A stretch of 15,386 bases of DNA from CBDVBZ01 sp965372355 (GTDB lineage Bacteria; Krumholzibacteriota; Krumholzibacteriia; WVZY01), in NCBI GenBank assembly GCA_965372355.1, contig CBDVBZ010000087.1:1-15386 (forward strand), read 5' to 3'. Below, one piece after another: positions 6,702-13,267 of this stretch (positions are counted from its first letter, which is position 1; every line of letters begins with the position of its first letter). The notes under the pieces were generated by a model. It was not told the DNA's origin, did no database searches, and saw nothing but the letters and a program-made list of their open reading frames with translations. A program made the position numbers and the translations under genes.

Positions 6702-6723
6702 AAAAACCGCGCACTGCGCGCGG
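6702..6723 (-). terminator. Terminator-like hairpin in the 5' leader of the citrate-lyase operon
   Basis: On the minus strand CCGCGC, a five-base loop and GCGCGG are followed directly by five T. It has the shape of an intrinsic terminator but lies between the presumed promoter (6803-6808) and the first gene. No minus-strand gene lies upstream for it to end, so attenuation is plausible. Confidence 0.5.
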
Positions 6724-6724
6724 C

Positions 6725-6754
6725 GGTATTCGTGTTGGTATTGAGAGAACAATA
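6725..6754. repeat. Direct repeat plus small inverted repeat in the operon leader
   Basis: GGTATT occurs at 6725-6730 and 6737-6742, a 12-bp period. TATTG (6739-6743) and CAATA (6750-6754) can form a five-pair stem. A possible regulator site or an alternative RNA fold competing with the terminator-like hairpin; tentative. Confidence 0.25.
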
Positions 6755-6802
6755 GGGAATGCGCCCAGCGGCACCCCACCTGTTGCTTAAAGCTTGCCGT
6801 CT

Positions 6803-6808
6803 ATTGTA
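6803..6808 (-). promoter_or_regulatory. Candidate -10 of the citrate-lyase operon promoter
   Basis: Minus-strand TACAAT (five of six to consensus). No convincing -35 lies 16-18 bases upstream. It would give a leader of about 115 bases. Confidence 0.35.
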
Positions 6809-6874
6809 GCCGTTTTTGCCCGGGACCGGAAGCGTGGAATGGGGGGGGTACGTGCGTGGTGGAGACCGGGGGGG

Positions 6875-6893
6875 CGACCACCCCGGGTGGTCG
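6875..6893. repeat. Nine-base-pair palindrome in the G-rich block
   Basis: CGACCACCC and GGGTGGTCG are perfect inverted arms around a single C. It lies among G-runs at 6841-6848, 6868-6874, 6897-6900 and 6903-6905. A protein-binding site or a cruciform-forming sequence are both possible. Confidence 0.5.
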
Positions 6894-6968
6894 GACGGGG
6901 ACGGGTGCGCTCGGCGATAACGGTGTTCTTGAGGGGCATTAGAGGCGGAGCCCCCCAGGCATCACTTC

Positions 6969-6998
6969 TTGCTATACGGGCGCGGTTTTTGGTATAAT
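6969..6998 (+). promoter_or_regulatory. Promoter of the secreted lipoprotein gene
   Basis: TTGCTA (6969-6974) and a perfect TATAAT (6993-6998) separated by 18 bases. Transcription would begin near 7005. Confidence 0.6.
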
Positions 6999-7126
6999 TA
7001 GAGCTTAGCAGGAGATGCTCAAGCATCGTTGACGATCATCCTAGCGAGCGTCCGGAAGAACGCCTTCCTAAGCCCTGTCGATACGGCCGGTGATGGGGAA
7101 TGGTGTCTTTCAAGAAGGGGTTTTAC

Positions 7127-7945
7127 ATGAAAACTGGCGTTTTCCTTATGGCACTGGTGCTCGGTGCCTTTCTTTATGCGGGTTGTAGCGACGGTGGTGG
7201 CGGTCCGACCGGTCCTTCGGGTGCTATGTTCAATCTCCAGAATGTTTCCGGGTCGTGTACGGATGTCGATCCGCTCGGCTGGGCGGTGAAGGTTACCGGG
7301 GTCGACCGCCGCAATACCAAGTGCGACACGACATGGACAGATCCGGAGAATATCCTGGGCGAGGCCGATGGCATGTTTGTCAGCCTCGGTGGCGACTCGG
7401 GAAACTCGATCACGGTGTTTATGGCCGAGGAGATTTTTGACGGGCCCGGATGCGACATGGTCGTCTACGAGACGGTCACCGATGAGGACGATGCATACTA
7501 CGACGTGTATCTGAGCAATAGTCCAGACTCGGATTTTGGACTCGTTGCGTCGGTGTCAACCGAGGGTGCGTATTGCATCGATCTGACCGGGACGGGAGTC
7601 TCGAGCGGTCAGTATGTGAAGATCGTGCAGAATCGGCATGTGGATGGGTTCAACGTCGACAACGAATGCGACAGCACGTGGGGTGCGGATATCGACGCGG
7701 TAGGCATTCTCAACAACGACGTGTGCGGTGACTTCGACACGCTCTGCGACGAGATCGGCGCACAGGTTGACCTGGTGTGTCCGCCGGATGACGATTACCG
7801 CAATCACGGCGCCTATGTGTCGTGTGTGGCACACGCCGCGACAGAGTTCTTGAGGGAATTCTCGGCGTGCTTCACAGAAGAAGAGATCGAAGAGGTTCAC
7901 GGTTGCGTTGTGTCGCAGCGCGCGAGAACGGATATAGGCAAGTAG
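7127..7945 (+). CDS. Secreted lipoprotein with a carbohydrate-binding-like beta domain and a Cys-rich C-terminal module
   Basis: 272 residues from the ATG at 7127, preceded six bases upstream by AAGGGG; the in-frame ATG at 7100 would give an awkward signal peptide. The signal peptide ends in the lipobox Y-A-G-C (Cys20), followed by Ser and a Gly/Pro linker, so it should be lipid-anchored. Residues about 70-190 contain N-I-L-G-E-A-D-G-M-F-V-S-L-G-G, a pattern of secreted beta-sandwich domains (A-L-G-x-P-D-G-x-x-V-S-L-G followed by D-G-P-G-x-D), then V-V-Y-E and W-G-A-D-I-D-A-V-G. The end has N-H-G-A-Y-V-S-C-V-A-H-A-A and a final R-A-R-T-D-I-G-K, a C-terminal pattern I associate with exported bacterial proteins of unknown role. 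Cysteines are frequent in pairs, suggesting disulfides. It is monocistronic: own promoter, terminator at 7984. Function not known. Confidence 0.82.
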   Translation: MKTGVFLMALVLGAFLYAGCSDGGGGPTGPSGAMFNLQNVSGSCTDVDPLGWAVKVTGVDRRNTKCDTTWTDPENILGEADGMFVSLGGDSGNSITVFMAEEIFDGPGCDMVVYETVTDEDDAYYDVYLSNSPDSDFGLVASVSTEGAYCIDLTGTGVSSGQYVKIVQNRHVDGFNVDNECDSTWGADIDAVGILNNDVCGDFDTLCDEIGAQVDLVCPPDDDYRNHGAYVSCVAHAATEFLREFSACFTEEEIEEVHGCVVSQRARTDIGK

Positions 7946-7983
7946 AAGCGGTGAGACCCGAATAGGGCACCGTGAGAGCCGAC

Positions 7984-8025
7984 GGGGTGGCGACTGTCAA
8001 AAACAGTCACCGCTCCGTTTTTTTT
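7984..8025 (+). terminator. Strong intrinsic terminator of the lipoprotein gene
   Basis: GACTGT-CAAAA-ACAGTC forms a six-pair core, extended past one mismatch by GGGGTGG with CCGCTCC (including G-T pairs), then G and eight T. It faces the end of the opposing reductase-like operon. Confidence 0.88.
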
Positions 8026-8035
8026 GTAGATGGGC

Positions 8036-8308
8036 CTACCGGGTGCGTTTGCGGGTGTAAATGAGGACGTAGGTGCTGCAGATCACGCTGCTGCAGTCGC
8101 CGCACTTGGGGCCAAAGTCAGCGGGTGTGAGCTTCTTCGCCTTGACCTCGTATCCCATGGAGGTGTAGAGCTCGATCGCCTCTTTGGCCCGGTCCGGGTC
8201 GGCGAGGTGCCGTCGGACCCAGCCCTCCGCGACGAGTTGGGGGTCGGCCGGGATCGAGTGTTCATCGTCGTTTGTGGGAAGGCACCCATCGACATCCGAC
8301 TGTGTCAT
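8036..8308 (-). CDS. Small Cys-cluster protein, last gene of the reductase-like operon
   Basis: 90 residues; I do not recognise the family. AAAGGAG lies five bases before the ATG. The N-terminal 20 residues are acidic and probably disordered. The middle is helical (L-V-A-E-G-W-V-R-R-H-L-A-D-P-x-R-A-K-E-A), then Y-T-S-M-G-Y-E-V. The C-terminal part has Cys69, Cys72 and Cys77 in a C-x2-C-x4-C pattern followed by Y-V-L-I-Y-T-R-K, with a further Cys9. This could bind zinc or an iron-sulfur cluster, but the spacing is not a classical ferredoxin's (four cysteines, C-x2-C-x2-C). It starts 30 bases after the second ATPase gene and has no promoter of its own that I can see, so it likely serves the same complex, perhaps in assembly or electron delivery; that is inference. 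Confidence 0.7.
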   Translation of the reverse strand: MTQSDVDGCLPTNDDEHSIPADPQLVAEGWVRRHLADPDRAKEAIELYTSMGYEVKAKKLTPADFGPKCGDCSSVICSTYVLIYTRKRTR

Positions 8309-8338
8309 GTTCGCTCCTTTAGGTGCGGCCGGTGGTGG

Positions 8339-9154
8339 TTAGGCGGCCGCCTCGGTCTCTCGTAGTATCTTCAAGCGCCGCTGCCCGAGGATCGCCGCGC
8401 CGAGTGCGCCGACGAACTGAACCATGCCCTTGTCCGGCACGTTGACCTCGCTCTTCAGCTGGTCGCGCACGGCCTGTGCCATCGTGTCAAAGCAAAGGAT
8501 CCCGCCAACCAGCGTGTACTCGGGCTGGGCCTTGACCCGCTTCATGAGCTGGACCGACCGGCCGACGAGCGACTCGATCGCACCCTGCATGATCTCGGCG
8601 GGCGGGGTGCCGAGGGACAGGTGGTTGATGACCTCGGACTCGGCGAACACGGCGCAAACACCGGATATCGGGACCGGCTCCCTCGATGTCGACAACAACG
8701 GACCGATATCCTGAGTGGTGTACCCCATATAACGCGCCGTTTTCTCCAGAAACGCCCCGGTGCCGGCGGCGCATTTGTCGTTCAGACGAAACGACAGGAC
8801 CTTGGTAGATTCATCGAGCCGGCTGGCCTTCATCGTCTGGCCACCCACATCGAGCACGGTGCGTGTGCCGGGGAATAGCAGGGCGGCACCGCGTGCCGTA
8901 GCGGTGAGATCGGTGACATGAATGTCCTTGAAGTCGACCTGGTGTCGGCCGATCCCGGTGGCGATGACATACTCGACCTCATCCTGCTTTTTGCCGGCTT
9001 CCGATAGACAGGTCTGAAAGGTTTCCATCGCGATCTTACTGAGCTTGAAACCGGTGGGGTTGAGCCCCTGTCCGAGGACCTTGCCATTCTCATCCACGAG
9101 GACGGCCTTGGTATACGTGGAGCCGACATCGATGCCGGCGGTGATCGTCATCAT
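8339..9154 (-). CDS. BadF/BadG/BcrA/BcrD-family ATPase, second activator subunit (BcrD-like)
   Basis: 271 residues of the ASKHA fold. Members hydrolyse ATP to drive low-potential electrons from a [4Fe-4S] cluster into a partner reductase or dehydratase. Visible are the phosphate-1 loop A-G-I-D-V-G-S-T-Y-T-K (residues 6-16), L-D-V-G-G-Q-T, the cluster cysteines Cys128 in N-D-K-C-A-A-G-T-G and Cys167 in G-V-C-A-V-F-A-E-S-E-V, and the C-terminal V-G-A-L-G-A-A. The phosphate-2 motif, D-x-G-G-Q-D in many members, has Thr in place of the last Asp. Its start overlaps the preceding gene by ATGA (9151-9154), so the two ATPases are translationally coupled and probably form a heterodimer as in class I benzoyl-CoA reductases. 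It could also serve a 2-hydroxyacyl-CoA dehydratase, but those usually have a single homodimeric activator. Confidence 0.88.
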   Translation of the reverse strand: MMTITAGIDVGSTYTKAVLVDENGKVLGQGLNPTGFKLSKIAMETFQTCLSEAGKKQDEVEYVIATGIGRHQVDFKDIHVTDLTATARGAALLFPGTRTVLDVGGQTMKASRLDESTKVLSFRLNDKCAAGTGAFLEKTARYMGYTTQDIGPLLSTSREPVPISGVCAVFAESEVINHLSLGTPPAEIMQGAIESLVGRSVQLMKRVKAQPEYTLVGGILCFDTMAQAVRDQLKSEVNVPDKGMVQFVGALGAAILGQRRLKILRETEAAA

Positions 9155-9966
9155 GCTACCTCCTCGCTGTCCCGGGGTGCTCGACTCGCCAGAATGTGAT
9201 CCAGGGCAAAGAGCGCCGCACCCAGCGCGCCCATGTAGTGCGAATCCTCACTGACGTTAAGCTTTTTCTCGAGTTTTTCCTCGAGCGCCTTGATCATGGC
9301 GATGTTTCTTGTCACGCCTCCGGTGAATGTGATCTCGTCTTCGATCCCCACGCGCCTCAGCAACCCGGCGGAACGAGACGCGATCGACTGATGCACGCCC
9401 CAGAGGATGTCTTCGATCTTTTTGCCTTTGCCGAGCCACGAGAGCACTTCCGACTCGGCAAAGACAGTGCACGTCGTGCTGATCCGAACCGACTTCTGGC
9501 ATCGGAGGGCCGTTGCGCCCAGGTCATCGAGGGGAATATCGAGCGCGGCCGATGCGGCTCCGAGAAATCGTCCCGTACCGGCGGCACACTTATCGTTCAT
9601 GCAGAAATCATCGATCTGGCCATCGGGGCTGACACGTATCGCCTTGGTGTCCTGGCCACCCATATCGACGACGGTGCGCGTGCCGGGAAACATGTGCACG
9701 GCACCCCGTCCGTGGCAGCTGATCTCGGTCACCTGCGTGTTGCCAAACGTCACGCGATAGCGGCCGTAGCCGGTACCGACGACAAACTCGACTTCCTCTT
9801 CGCGGATCCCCTTCTGTTCGAGCGCATCGTTGAAGGAGTTCTGCGCCGCGAGCACCACGTTGGCCCCCGTATCGATCAACGCGCGGCTGACGATTTGCTT
9901 CTGTTCGTTGATGATGACGGCCTTGGTCTGGGTCGATCCGACGTCGACCCCCGCTGCGTATGCCAT
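9151..9966 (-). CDS. BadF/BadG/BcrA/BcrD-family ATPase, first activator subunit (BcrA-like)
   Basis: 271 residues, paralogous to the next gene of the operon. Motifs: G-V-D-V-G-S-T-Q-T-K (6-15), G-T-G-Y-G-R-Y, V-D-M-G-G-Q-D-T-K-A-I with the family Asp kept, N-D-K-C-A-A-G-T-G-R-F-L (Cys127) and T-T-C-T-V-F-A-E-S-E-V (Cys166), the two cysteines expected to hold half of a subunit-bridging [4Fe-4S] cluster. Thauera BcrA is about 440 residues, whereas both ATPases here are about 270, as in the Azoarcus BzdP/BzdQ pair, so the complex looks Bzd-type in architecture. AGAGGT lies six bases before the ATG, and the preceding gene ends 14 bases upstream. Which of the two ATPases equals BzdP or BzdQ needs a tree. 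Confidence 0.88.
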   Translation of the reverse strand: MAYAAGVDVGSTQTKAVIINEQKQIVSRALIDTGANVVLAAQNSFNDALEQKGIREEEVEFVVGTGYGRYRVTFGNTQVTEISCHGRGAVHMFPGTRTVVDMGGQDTKAIRVSPDGQIDDFCMNDKCAAGTGRFLGAASAALDIPLDDLGATALRCQKSVRISTTCTVFAESEVLSWLGKGKKIEDILWGVHQSIASRSAGLLRRVGIEDEITFTGGVTRNIAMIKALEEKLEKKLNVSEDSHYMGALGAALFALDHILASRAPRDSEEVA

Positions 9967-9980
9967 AGCGATACCTCTTT

Positions 9981-11276
9981 CTAACTGATTTCTGCCTGTT
10001 TGCGGCGCGACGCCAGCCCTTCGAAGAAGGCGTCGATCCGGTTTTTCATTTGCGCTTCGGAAACTACCCGCCGGTCCATCATGTCCGACTCGATAAAAAG
10101 GCTGGCAACATTACGCTGCTGCGACAGATACCGGCGGGCATCGGCGAGGCCGGTCGATACGGTGCGACAGCTCTTGATCGGGTGATAGACGACGCCATCG
10201 ATTGCAAAGTCGTCGATCATGTGGGCGAGCACACGGTCCTGATGAAACATCGCATCCATCGCATCGCGCACCGAGATGAGCACCCCTTCGGCGAGGCTTT
10301 CGATGGGCTTGCTCGTGTCATACTCAAAACCGACGTTGGTGCCCCCGGACGCGAACCACAGATACGTCGAGTTGACAAACGTGCCCTGCCATTCGGTAAA
10401 GAGCTCGTTGAAACGTCTGAAAATCGGGTAGCACGGTACCCCGACAAAGGCTAGACGGTAGAGCTCCTCGGTCAACGTACCGATGCCGTGCGCGGCCTTG
10501 TATTCCATCTCCTCGACGAGGTCATCGAAGTAGTCGGCGCCCTCCTTGGTGCCGCGGAAACCGTTCGCGACTCCGAGATAGATCGTACCATCCGTCAGTG
10601 CGTTGAACAGCGAGGGCCGGCTCTTGTTGAGCTCGAGGACCCGCTTCCAACCGCGGCTGATGCCGTTGGCGTGCTCGAGGACCTCGCGCAGCTTGTCGAT
10701 ATCGAACTTCTTGCCCGTGACCTTCTCGCAAAGCTCAATGAGTTCTTTGAGCTGGGCCTCGACGTAACGGCGGTCGTTTTCGAAATCGGGGTCACCCTGC
10801 CAGGTCGCGCCGTCGGCCTCCCGTGAGCCCGGCACATCGATCGTAAAAACCGGAATCTTGTGTGTTCGCTCCCAGAACTCCGCCCACTTGATGTATGTGT
10901 TGCACGCATTGGTCAATACGGCGAGGCTCGGTTTGGGGACCTTACCCATGGGGTGCTCACCGCCTCGGAGTTGGACGGCGACGTCGGCCTTGACATAACC
11001 GCAGATGTCGGGTGAGTAACCATAGTCTTCGGCCTCTGCCAGATACTCGTGGGCTACGCGGCGCACGGCCGTCTGCAGCGAGTTGATCTCGGGAAAGACG
11101 ACGGGCAGGTCAAAGGTCTTGAGGACCTCGTTGAGGCTTCCCATCACAAGCACGTATGCCGCCTGACCGCCGTCATTCGCCACATCAGTGAGCGATGCGA
11201 ACCACTGGCGAAAGAGGTCGGCACCGTCGCGGTTGCCCCGGCCAACGAGGGTTTCGGGTGAAGCGTTGTCATTCAT
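9981..11276 (-). CDS. Benzoyl-CoA reductase / 2-hydroxyacyl-CoA dehydratase subunit, BcrB/BzdO-like
   Basis: 431 residues, the usual size of the larger catalytic subunit (BcrB, BadE, BzdO). Candidate cluster-ligand cysteines are Cys92 in I-C-G-Y-V-K, Cys125 in T-N-A-C-N-T-Y-I-K-W and Cys370 in I-K-S-C-R-T; Cys282 in P-C-Y-P-I-F-R-R-F is another conserved-looking position. With the BcrC-like partner it would carry the site where electrons from the ATPase subunits reduce a CoA-thioester ring or eliminate water from a hydroxyacyl-CoA. GGAGG lies seven bases before the ATG, and the gene follows the BcrC-like gene after 28 bases. The order C-B-A-D is that of bcrCBAD in Thauera. Substrate cannot be read from sequence; benzoyl-CoA, methylbenzoyl-CoA or another acyl-CoA are open. 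Confidence 0.85.
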   Translation of the reverse strand: MNDNASPETLVGRGNRDGADLFRQWFASLTDVANDGGQAAYVLVMGSLNEVLKTFDLPVVFPEINSLQTAVRRVAHEYLAEAEDYGYSPDICGYVKADVAVQLRGGEHPMGKVPKPSLAVLTNACNTYIKWAEFWERTHKIPVFTIDVPGSREADGATWQGDPDFENDRRYVEAQLKELIELCEKVTGKKFDIDKLREVLEHANGISRGWKRVLELNKSRPSLFNALTDGTIYLGVANGFRGTKEGADYFDDLVEEMEYKAAHGIGTLTEELYRLAFVGVPCYPIFRRFNELFTEWQGTFVNSTYLWFASGGTNVGFEYDTSKPIESLAEGVLISVRDAMDAMFHQDRVLAHMIDDFAIDGVVYHPIKSCRTVSTGLADARRYLSQQRNVASLFIESDMMDRRVVSEAQMKNRIDAFFEGLASRRKQAEIS

Positions 11277-11304
11277 CGTGTGTCCTCCAGGGAATCAACG
11301 GCTA

Positions 11305-12471
11305 CTAGGCAAAGAGCAAATTCTCGAGAAAGGTTTCGACCTGGAGCTCCAGGCTGTCGAACGACGTCATGTTTTCCTCGAATTCGGTAACGAAGTACGG
11401 AATCTTCTTTTCGTCGAGCGCGTATGTGTAAGCGACCTGCTCCTCGAGACCAGGCTCGCACATCTTGGCGGCGGCTATGATGGCCGCATCGGCGGTGGCG
11501 TGCTCGATACGCTTGAGAAGCATTTCCTCTTTCGGTTTGCGAAGATCGTGCTGGACGGGGCTGTAGGAAGACCGTTCCACATACGCCTCGGCCAGGTTGA
11601 AGAGCGGGTCTCCTGTTACCGGGACGTCCTCGGTCAACCAGCGCATACCGATGAGGAAATCATCATCGACGACATAACAGGTGCGACCCAGCATCCGGAT
11701 GAGATCGAGAGGCGGTTGCTCGCAGAAGCCGCCCTCGAAGACGACGCGTATCCGGTCCTGGGGTTTTGTCTTTCGTTTCTTGAGTTGGGGTAGCACGGCG
11801 CTCAGAAGCGCGTTGTGCTCTTCCCGCGGGATCATCCCGCCAACCGATGTCAGGCAATAGGCCTCATCCGCCGTCACGAGCCAGGGTGTCGTGCGCTTGA
11901 TCTCGTAGAGTTCGCGAAGGAGCGCGCGGTTCTCATTAAAGATCTCGGTGGAACGCCTGAGATCGTCATCGGTTATTTCGCGCCCAGCGATGCCTTCCAG
12001 GACGCGTTTGAGTCTGCCGTATTCATCGCGGAGATAGGTGATGCTGTGGGACGAGTTCGGGTTCTGCGGCAGATAGAGAATCTGACAGGGATGCGAATAG
12101 TTGCGGCCCCAGATCGCGGCGAGGTTGCGCGCCGCATCACAGATCGGGTGCGAGACAAATATGTCGAGCTCGAGACGGTTGCTCAAAACCAACTCGAGTG
12201 ATGTTTTGAGGATCGAGCAGAGATACGACCCGAAGTGCGACTCGGCATGGGTGGGCTCGGTGGGCGCGCCACGCATCTTGACCGGCAGCATACCGGCTGC
12301 GTGGGCGATCTCCTCGGGGAAGTAGACCTGGAAATGACCGACCACCTTGCCGCCGGCGTCTCGCCAACGCTTGACGGGAATATAATCGGGGTCCTCGACG
12401 AGTTCCCGGCATGCGGCGAGAGCCTCATCCAATGATTTGTCGCGCCACTCTTCAAAAACTCGCGTGTTCAT
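11305..12471 (-). CDS. Benzoyl-CoA reductase / 2-hydroxyacyl-CoA dehydratase subunit, BcrC/BzdN-like
   Basis: 388 residues, matching the smaller catalytic subunit (BcrC, BadD, BzdN, about 380-390). Family landmarks: P-E-E-I-A-H-A-A-G-M-L-P-V near residue 52, Cys85 in G-S-Y-L-C-S, Cys111 in S-H-P-I-C-D-A-A-R, E-G-G-F-C at about 250, D-D-D-F-L-I-G-M-R near 270, and Cys338 in A-K-M-C-E-P; Cys85, Cys111 and Cys338 are the likely [4Fe-4S] ligands. Its ATG overlaps the tetR stop as ATGA (12468-12471), so it is translationally coupled to the regulator. It is the first structural gene of the operon. None of the downstream ring-cleavage genes (dienoyl-CoA hydratase, hydrolase) nor an 8Fe ferredoxin is present nearby, which leaves the pathway open. 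Confidence 0.86.
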   Translation of the reverse strand: MNTRVFEEWRDKSLDEALAACRELVEDPDYIPVKRWRDAGGKVVGHFQVYFPEEIAHAAGMLPVKMRGAPTEPTHAESHFGSYLCSILKTSLELVLSNRLELDIFVSHPICDAARNLAAIWGRNYSHPCQILYLPQNPNSSHSITYLRDEYGRLKRVLEGIAGREITDDDLRRSTEIFNENRALLRELYEIKRTTPWLVTADEAYCLTSVGGMIPREEHNALLSAVLPQLKKRKTKPQDRIRVVFEGGFCEQPPLDLIRMLGRTCYVVDDDFLIGMRWLTEDVPVTGDPLFNLAEAYVERSSYSPVQHDLRKPKEEMLLKRIEHATADAAIIAAAKMCEPGLEEQVAYTYALDEKKIPYFVTEFEENMTSFDSLELQVETFLENLLFA

Positions 12472-13076
12472 TCGTTTACTCCCGGTTGGGTCGCGGCAGC
12501 GCCGCTAAGGAAAAGGTCCAGCAGATAGTTCACTCTCGCGTCCGTCTCATCGAACAGCGTGTCGGCATACGGGGTCAGTGTGACTTCCACCATGGCGACG
12601 AAGTGCCATGAGAGAAGACGGGGATCGGCCTGTGCCAGCTCGCCATCACGGATCCCGTCACGGATCACTTCTTCGACGAGCTCGGGGAGGGCGGCCTGGT
12701 AGGCCCGCACGAGTTCGGTCCGGGCGGGTTCTTCAAAGGTATTGATGTCGCGCCGGACCAGGCTGATGATCCGCCGCCTGGCGGTGGGGAGGTTGAAGAA
12801 GTTCGTTGTGAGACCGCGGAGCCGCTCGCGGCAACCCGTCGCCGAGTCAATTGCCTGACGGAAGAGCGCGCGCTTTTCCGCGAGATCGGCGTGCATCAGC
12901 GCCAGGTAGAGTTCCTCTTTGCTGGAGAAATGGTGGTACAGGGCCCCTTTGCTCACGCGGGCCGCGCCCGCGATCTGCTCCATCGTGACTTCGGCGTAGT
13001 TTTTCGCCACGAAGAGGGAAGCGGCGGCGGCTAGGATCTTGGCGATCGTGTTTTCGGATTTCGCGAGTGTTTTCAT
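12468..13076 (-). CDS. TetR-family transcriptional regulator
   Basis: 202 residues. The N-terminal helix-turn-helix spans about residues 12-58: I-L-A-A-A-A-S-L-F-V-A-K-N-Y, then T-M-E-Q-I-A-G-A-A-R-V-S-K-G-A-L-Y-H-H-F-S-S-K-E-E-L, a textbook TetR signature. The C-terminal part (60-202) is an all-helical ligand-binding and dimerisation domain. It is the first gene of the reductase-like operon and overlaps the next gene by four bases. A perfect ACCGAC-CA-GTCGGT palindrome lies 28 bases upstream in its own promoter, so it most likely represses itself and the operon until a ligand, plausibly the CoA-thioester substrate or a product, releases it. TetR regulators of acyl-CoA and phenylacetate catabolism use similar palindromes. 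No clear Shine-Dalgarno is seen before the ATG. Confidence 0.92.
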   Translation of the reverse strand: MKTLAKSENTIAKILAAAASLFVAKNYAEVTMEQIAGAARVSKGALYHHFSSKEELYLALMHADLAEKRALFRQAIDSATGCRERLRGLTTNFFNLPTARRRIISLVRRDINTFEEPARTELVRAYQAALPELVEEVIRDGIRDGELAQADPRLLSWHFVAMVEVTLTPYADTLFDETDARVNYLLDLFLSGAAATQPGVNE

Positions 13077-13103
13077 AGACTTAGGTGATTGTCTTGCAAT
13101 AAA

Positions 13104-13117
13104 ACCGACCAGTCGGT
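13104..13117. promoter_or_regulatory. TetR operator palindrome
   Basis: ACCGAC and GTCGGT are perfect inverted arms around CA. It starts about a dozen bases downstream of the presumed -10 (13129-13134), overlapping the expected transcription start region, the right place for repression of tetR and the operon. Confidence 0.75.
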
Positions 13118-13128
13118 ATGTTACTTAA

Positions 13129-13157
13129 ACCTTAGCTTCGGATGACCCTAGCGTCAA
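13129..13157 (-). promoter_or_regulatory. Promoter of the tetR / reductase-like operon
   Basis: Minus-strand TTGACG (13152-13157) and TAAGGT (13129-13134) separated by exactly 17 bases. A perfect TTGACA also occurs at 13177-13182 but has no -10 at proper spacing. Confidence 0.5.
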
Positions 13158-13201
13158 GCAATGGAAAATTGATTTATGTCAAGTTTTTGAGAGGTTGGGT
13201 T

Positions 13202-13226
13202 GCGGGGTGGCTCGAAGCCACCCCGC
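13202..13226. terminator. Eleven-pair perfect hairpin between the outer-membrane-protein gene and the tetR promoter
   Basis: GCGGGGTGGCT and AGCCACCCCGC pair perfectly around a CGA loop (TCG on the minus strand). It lies 40 bases past the stop of the gene at 13268. No T-run follows on either strand, so it is a likely transcript end or RNA-stability element, not a classic intrinsic terminator. Confidence 0.55.
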
Positions 13227-13267
13227 GTCGTTTGCGGTAGTGCACGGTCTGTCACGCGAGGGATGCA

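Larger units (their letters stand above)
6683..7126. other. Non-coding region between divergent operons, G-rich and structured
   Basis: About 440 bases with no credible gene. From the left it holds the leader, hairpin and promoter of the citrate-lyase operon, a G-rich block (6840-6905) with a palindrome, a sigma70-type promoter at 6969-6998, and a leader of roughly 120 bases before the lipoprotein gene. That leader can form small hairpins at 7014-7027 (GATGC-TCAA-GCATC) and 7054-7068 (GGAAG-AACGC-CTTCC). It matches no riboswitch I know. Confidence 0.6.

Noticed and set aside
6787..7026. Short frames on both strands in the G-rich intergenic block
   Set aside because: Arg/Pro/Gly-rich products with no ribosome binding site; explained by base composition.
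7016..7031. Mini-frame M-L-K-H-R in the lipoprotein leader
   Set aside because: AGGAG touches the ATG with no spacer, so initiation is unlikely; no sign of a leader-peptide mechanism.
8339..12471. Calling the complex a 2-hydroxyglutaryl-CoA dehydratase
   Set aside because: Those systems usually have one homodimeric activator, whereas two different ATPase subunits in C-B-A-D order fit class I benzoyl-CoA reductases better; kept as an alternative, not the main call.
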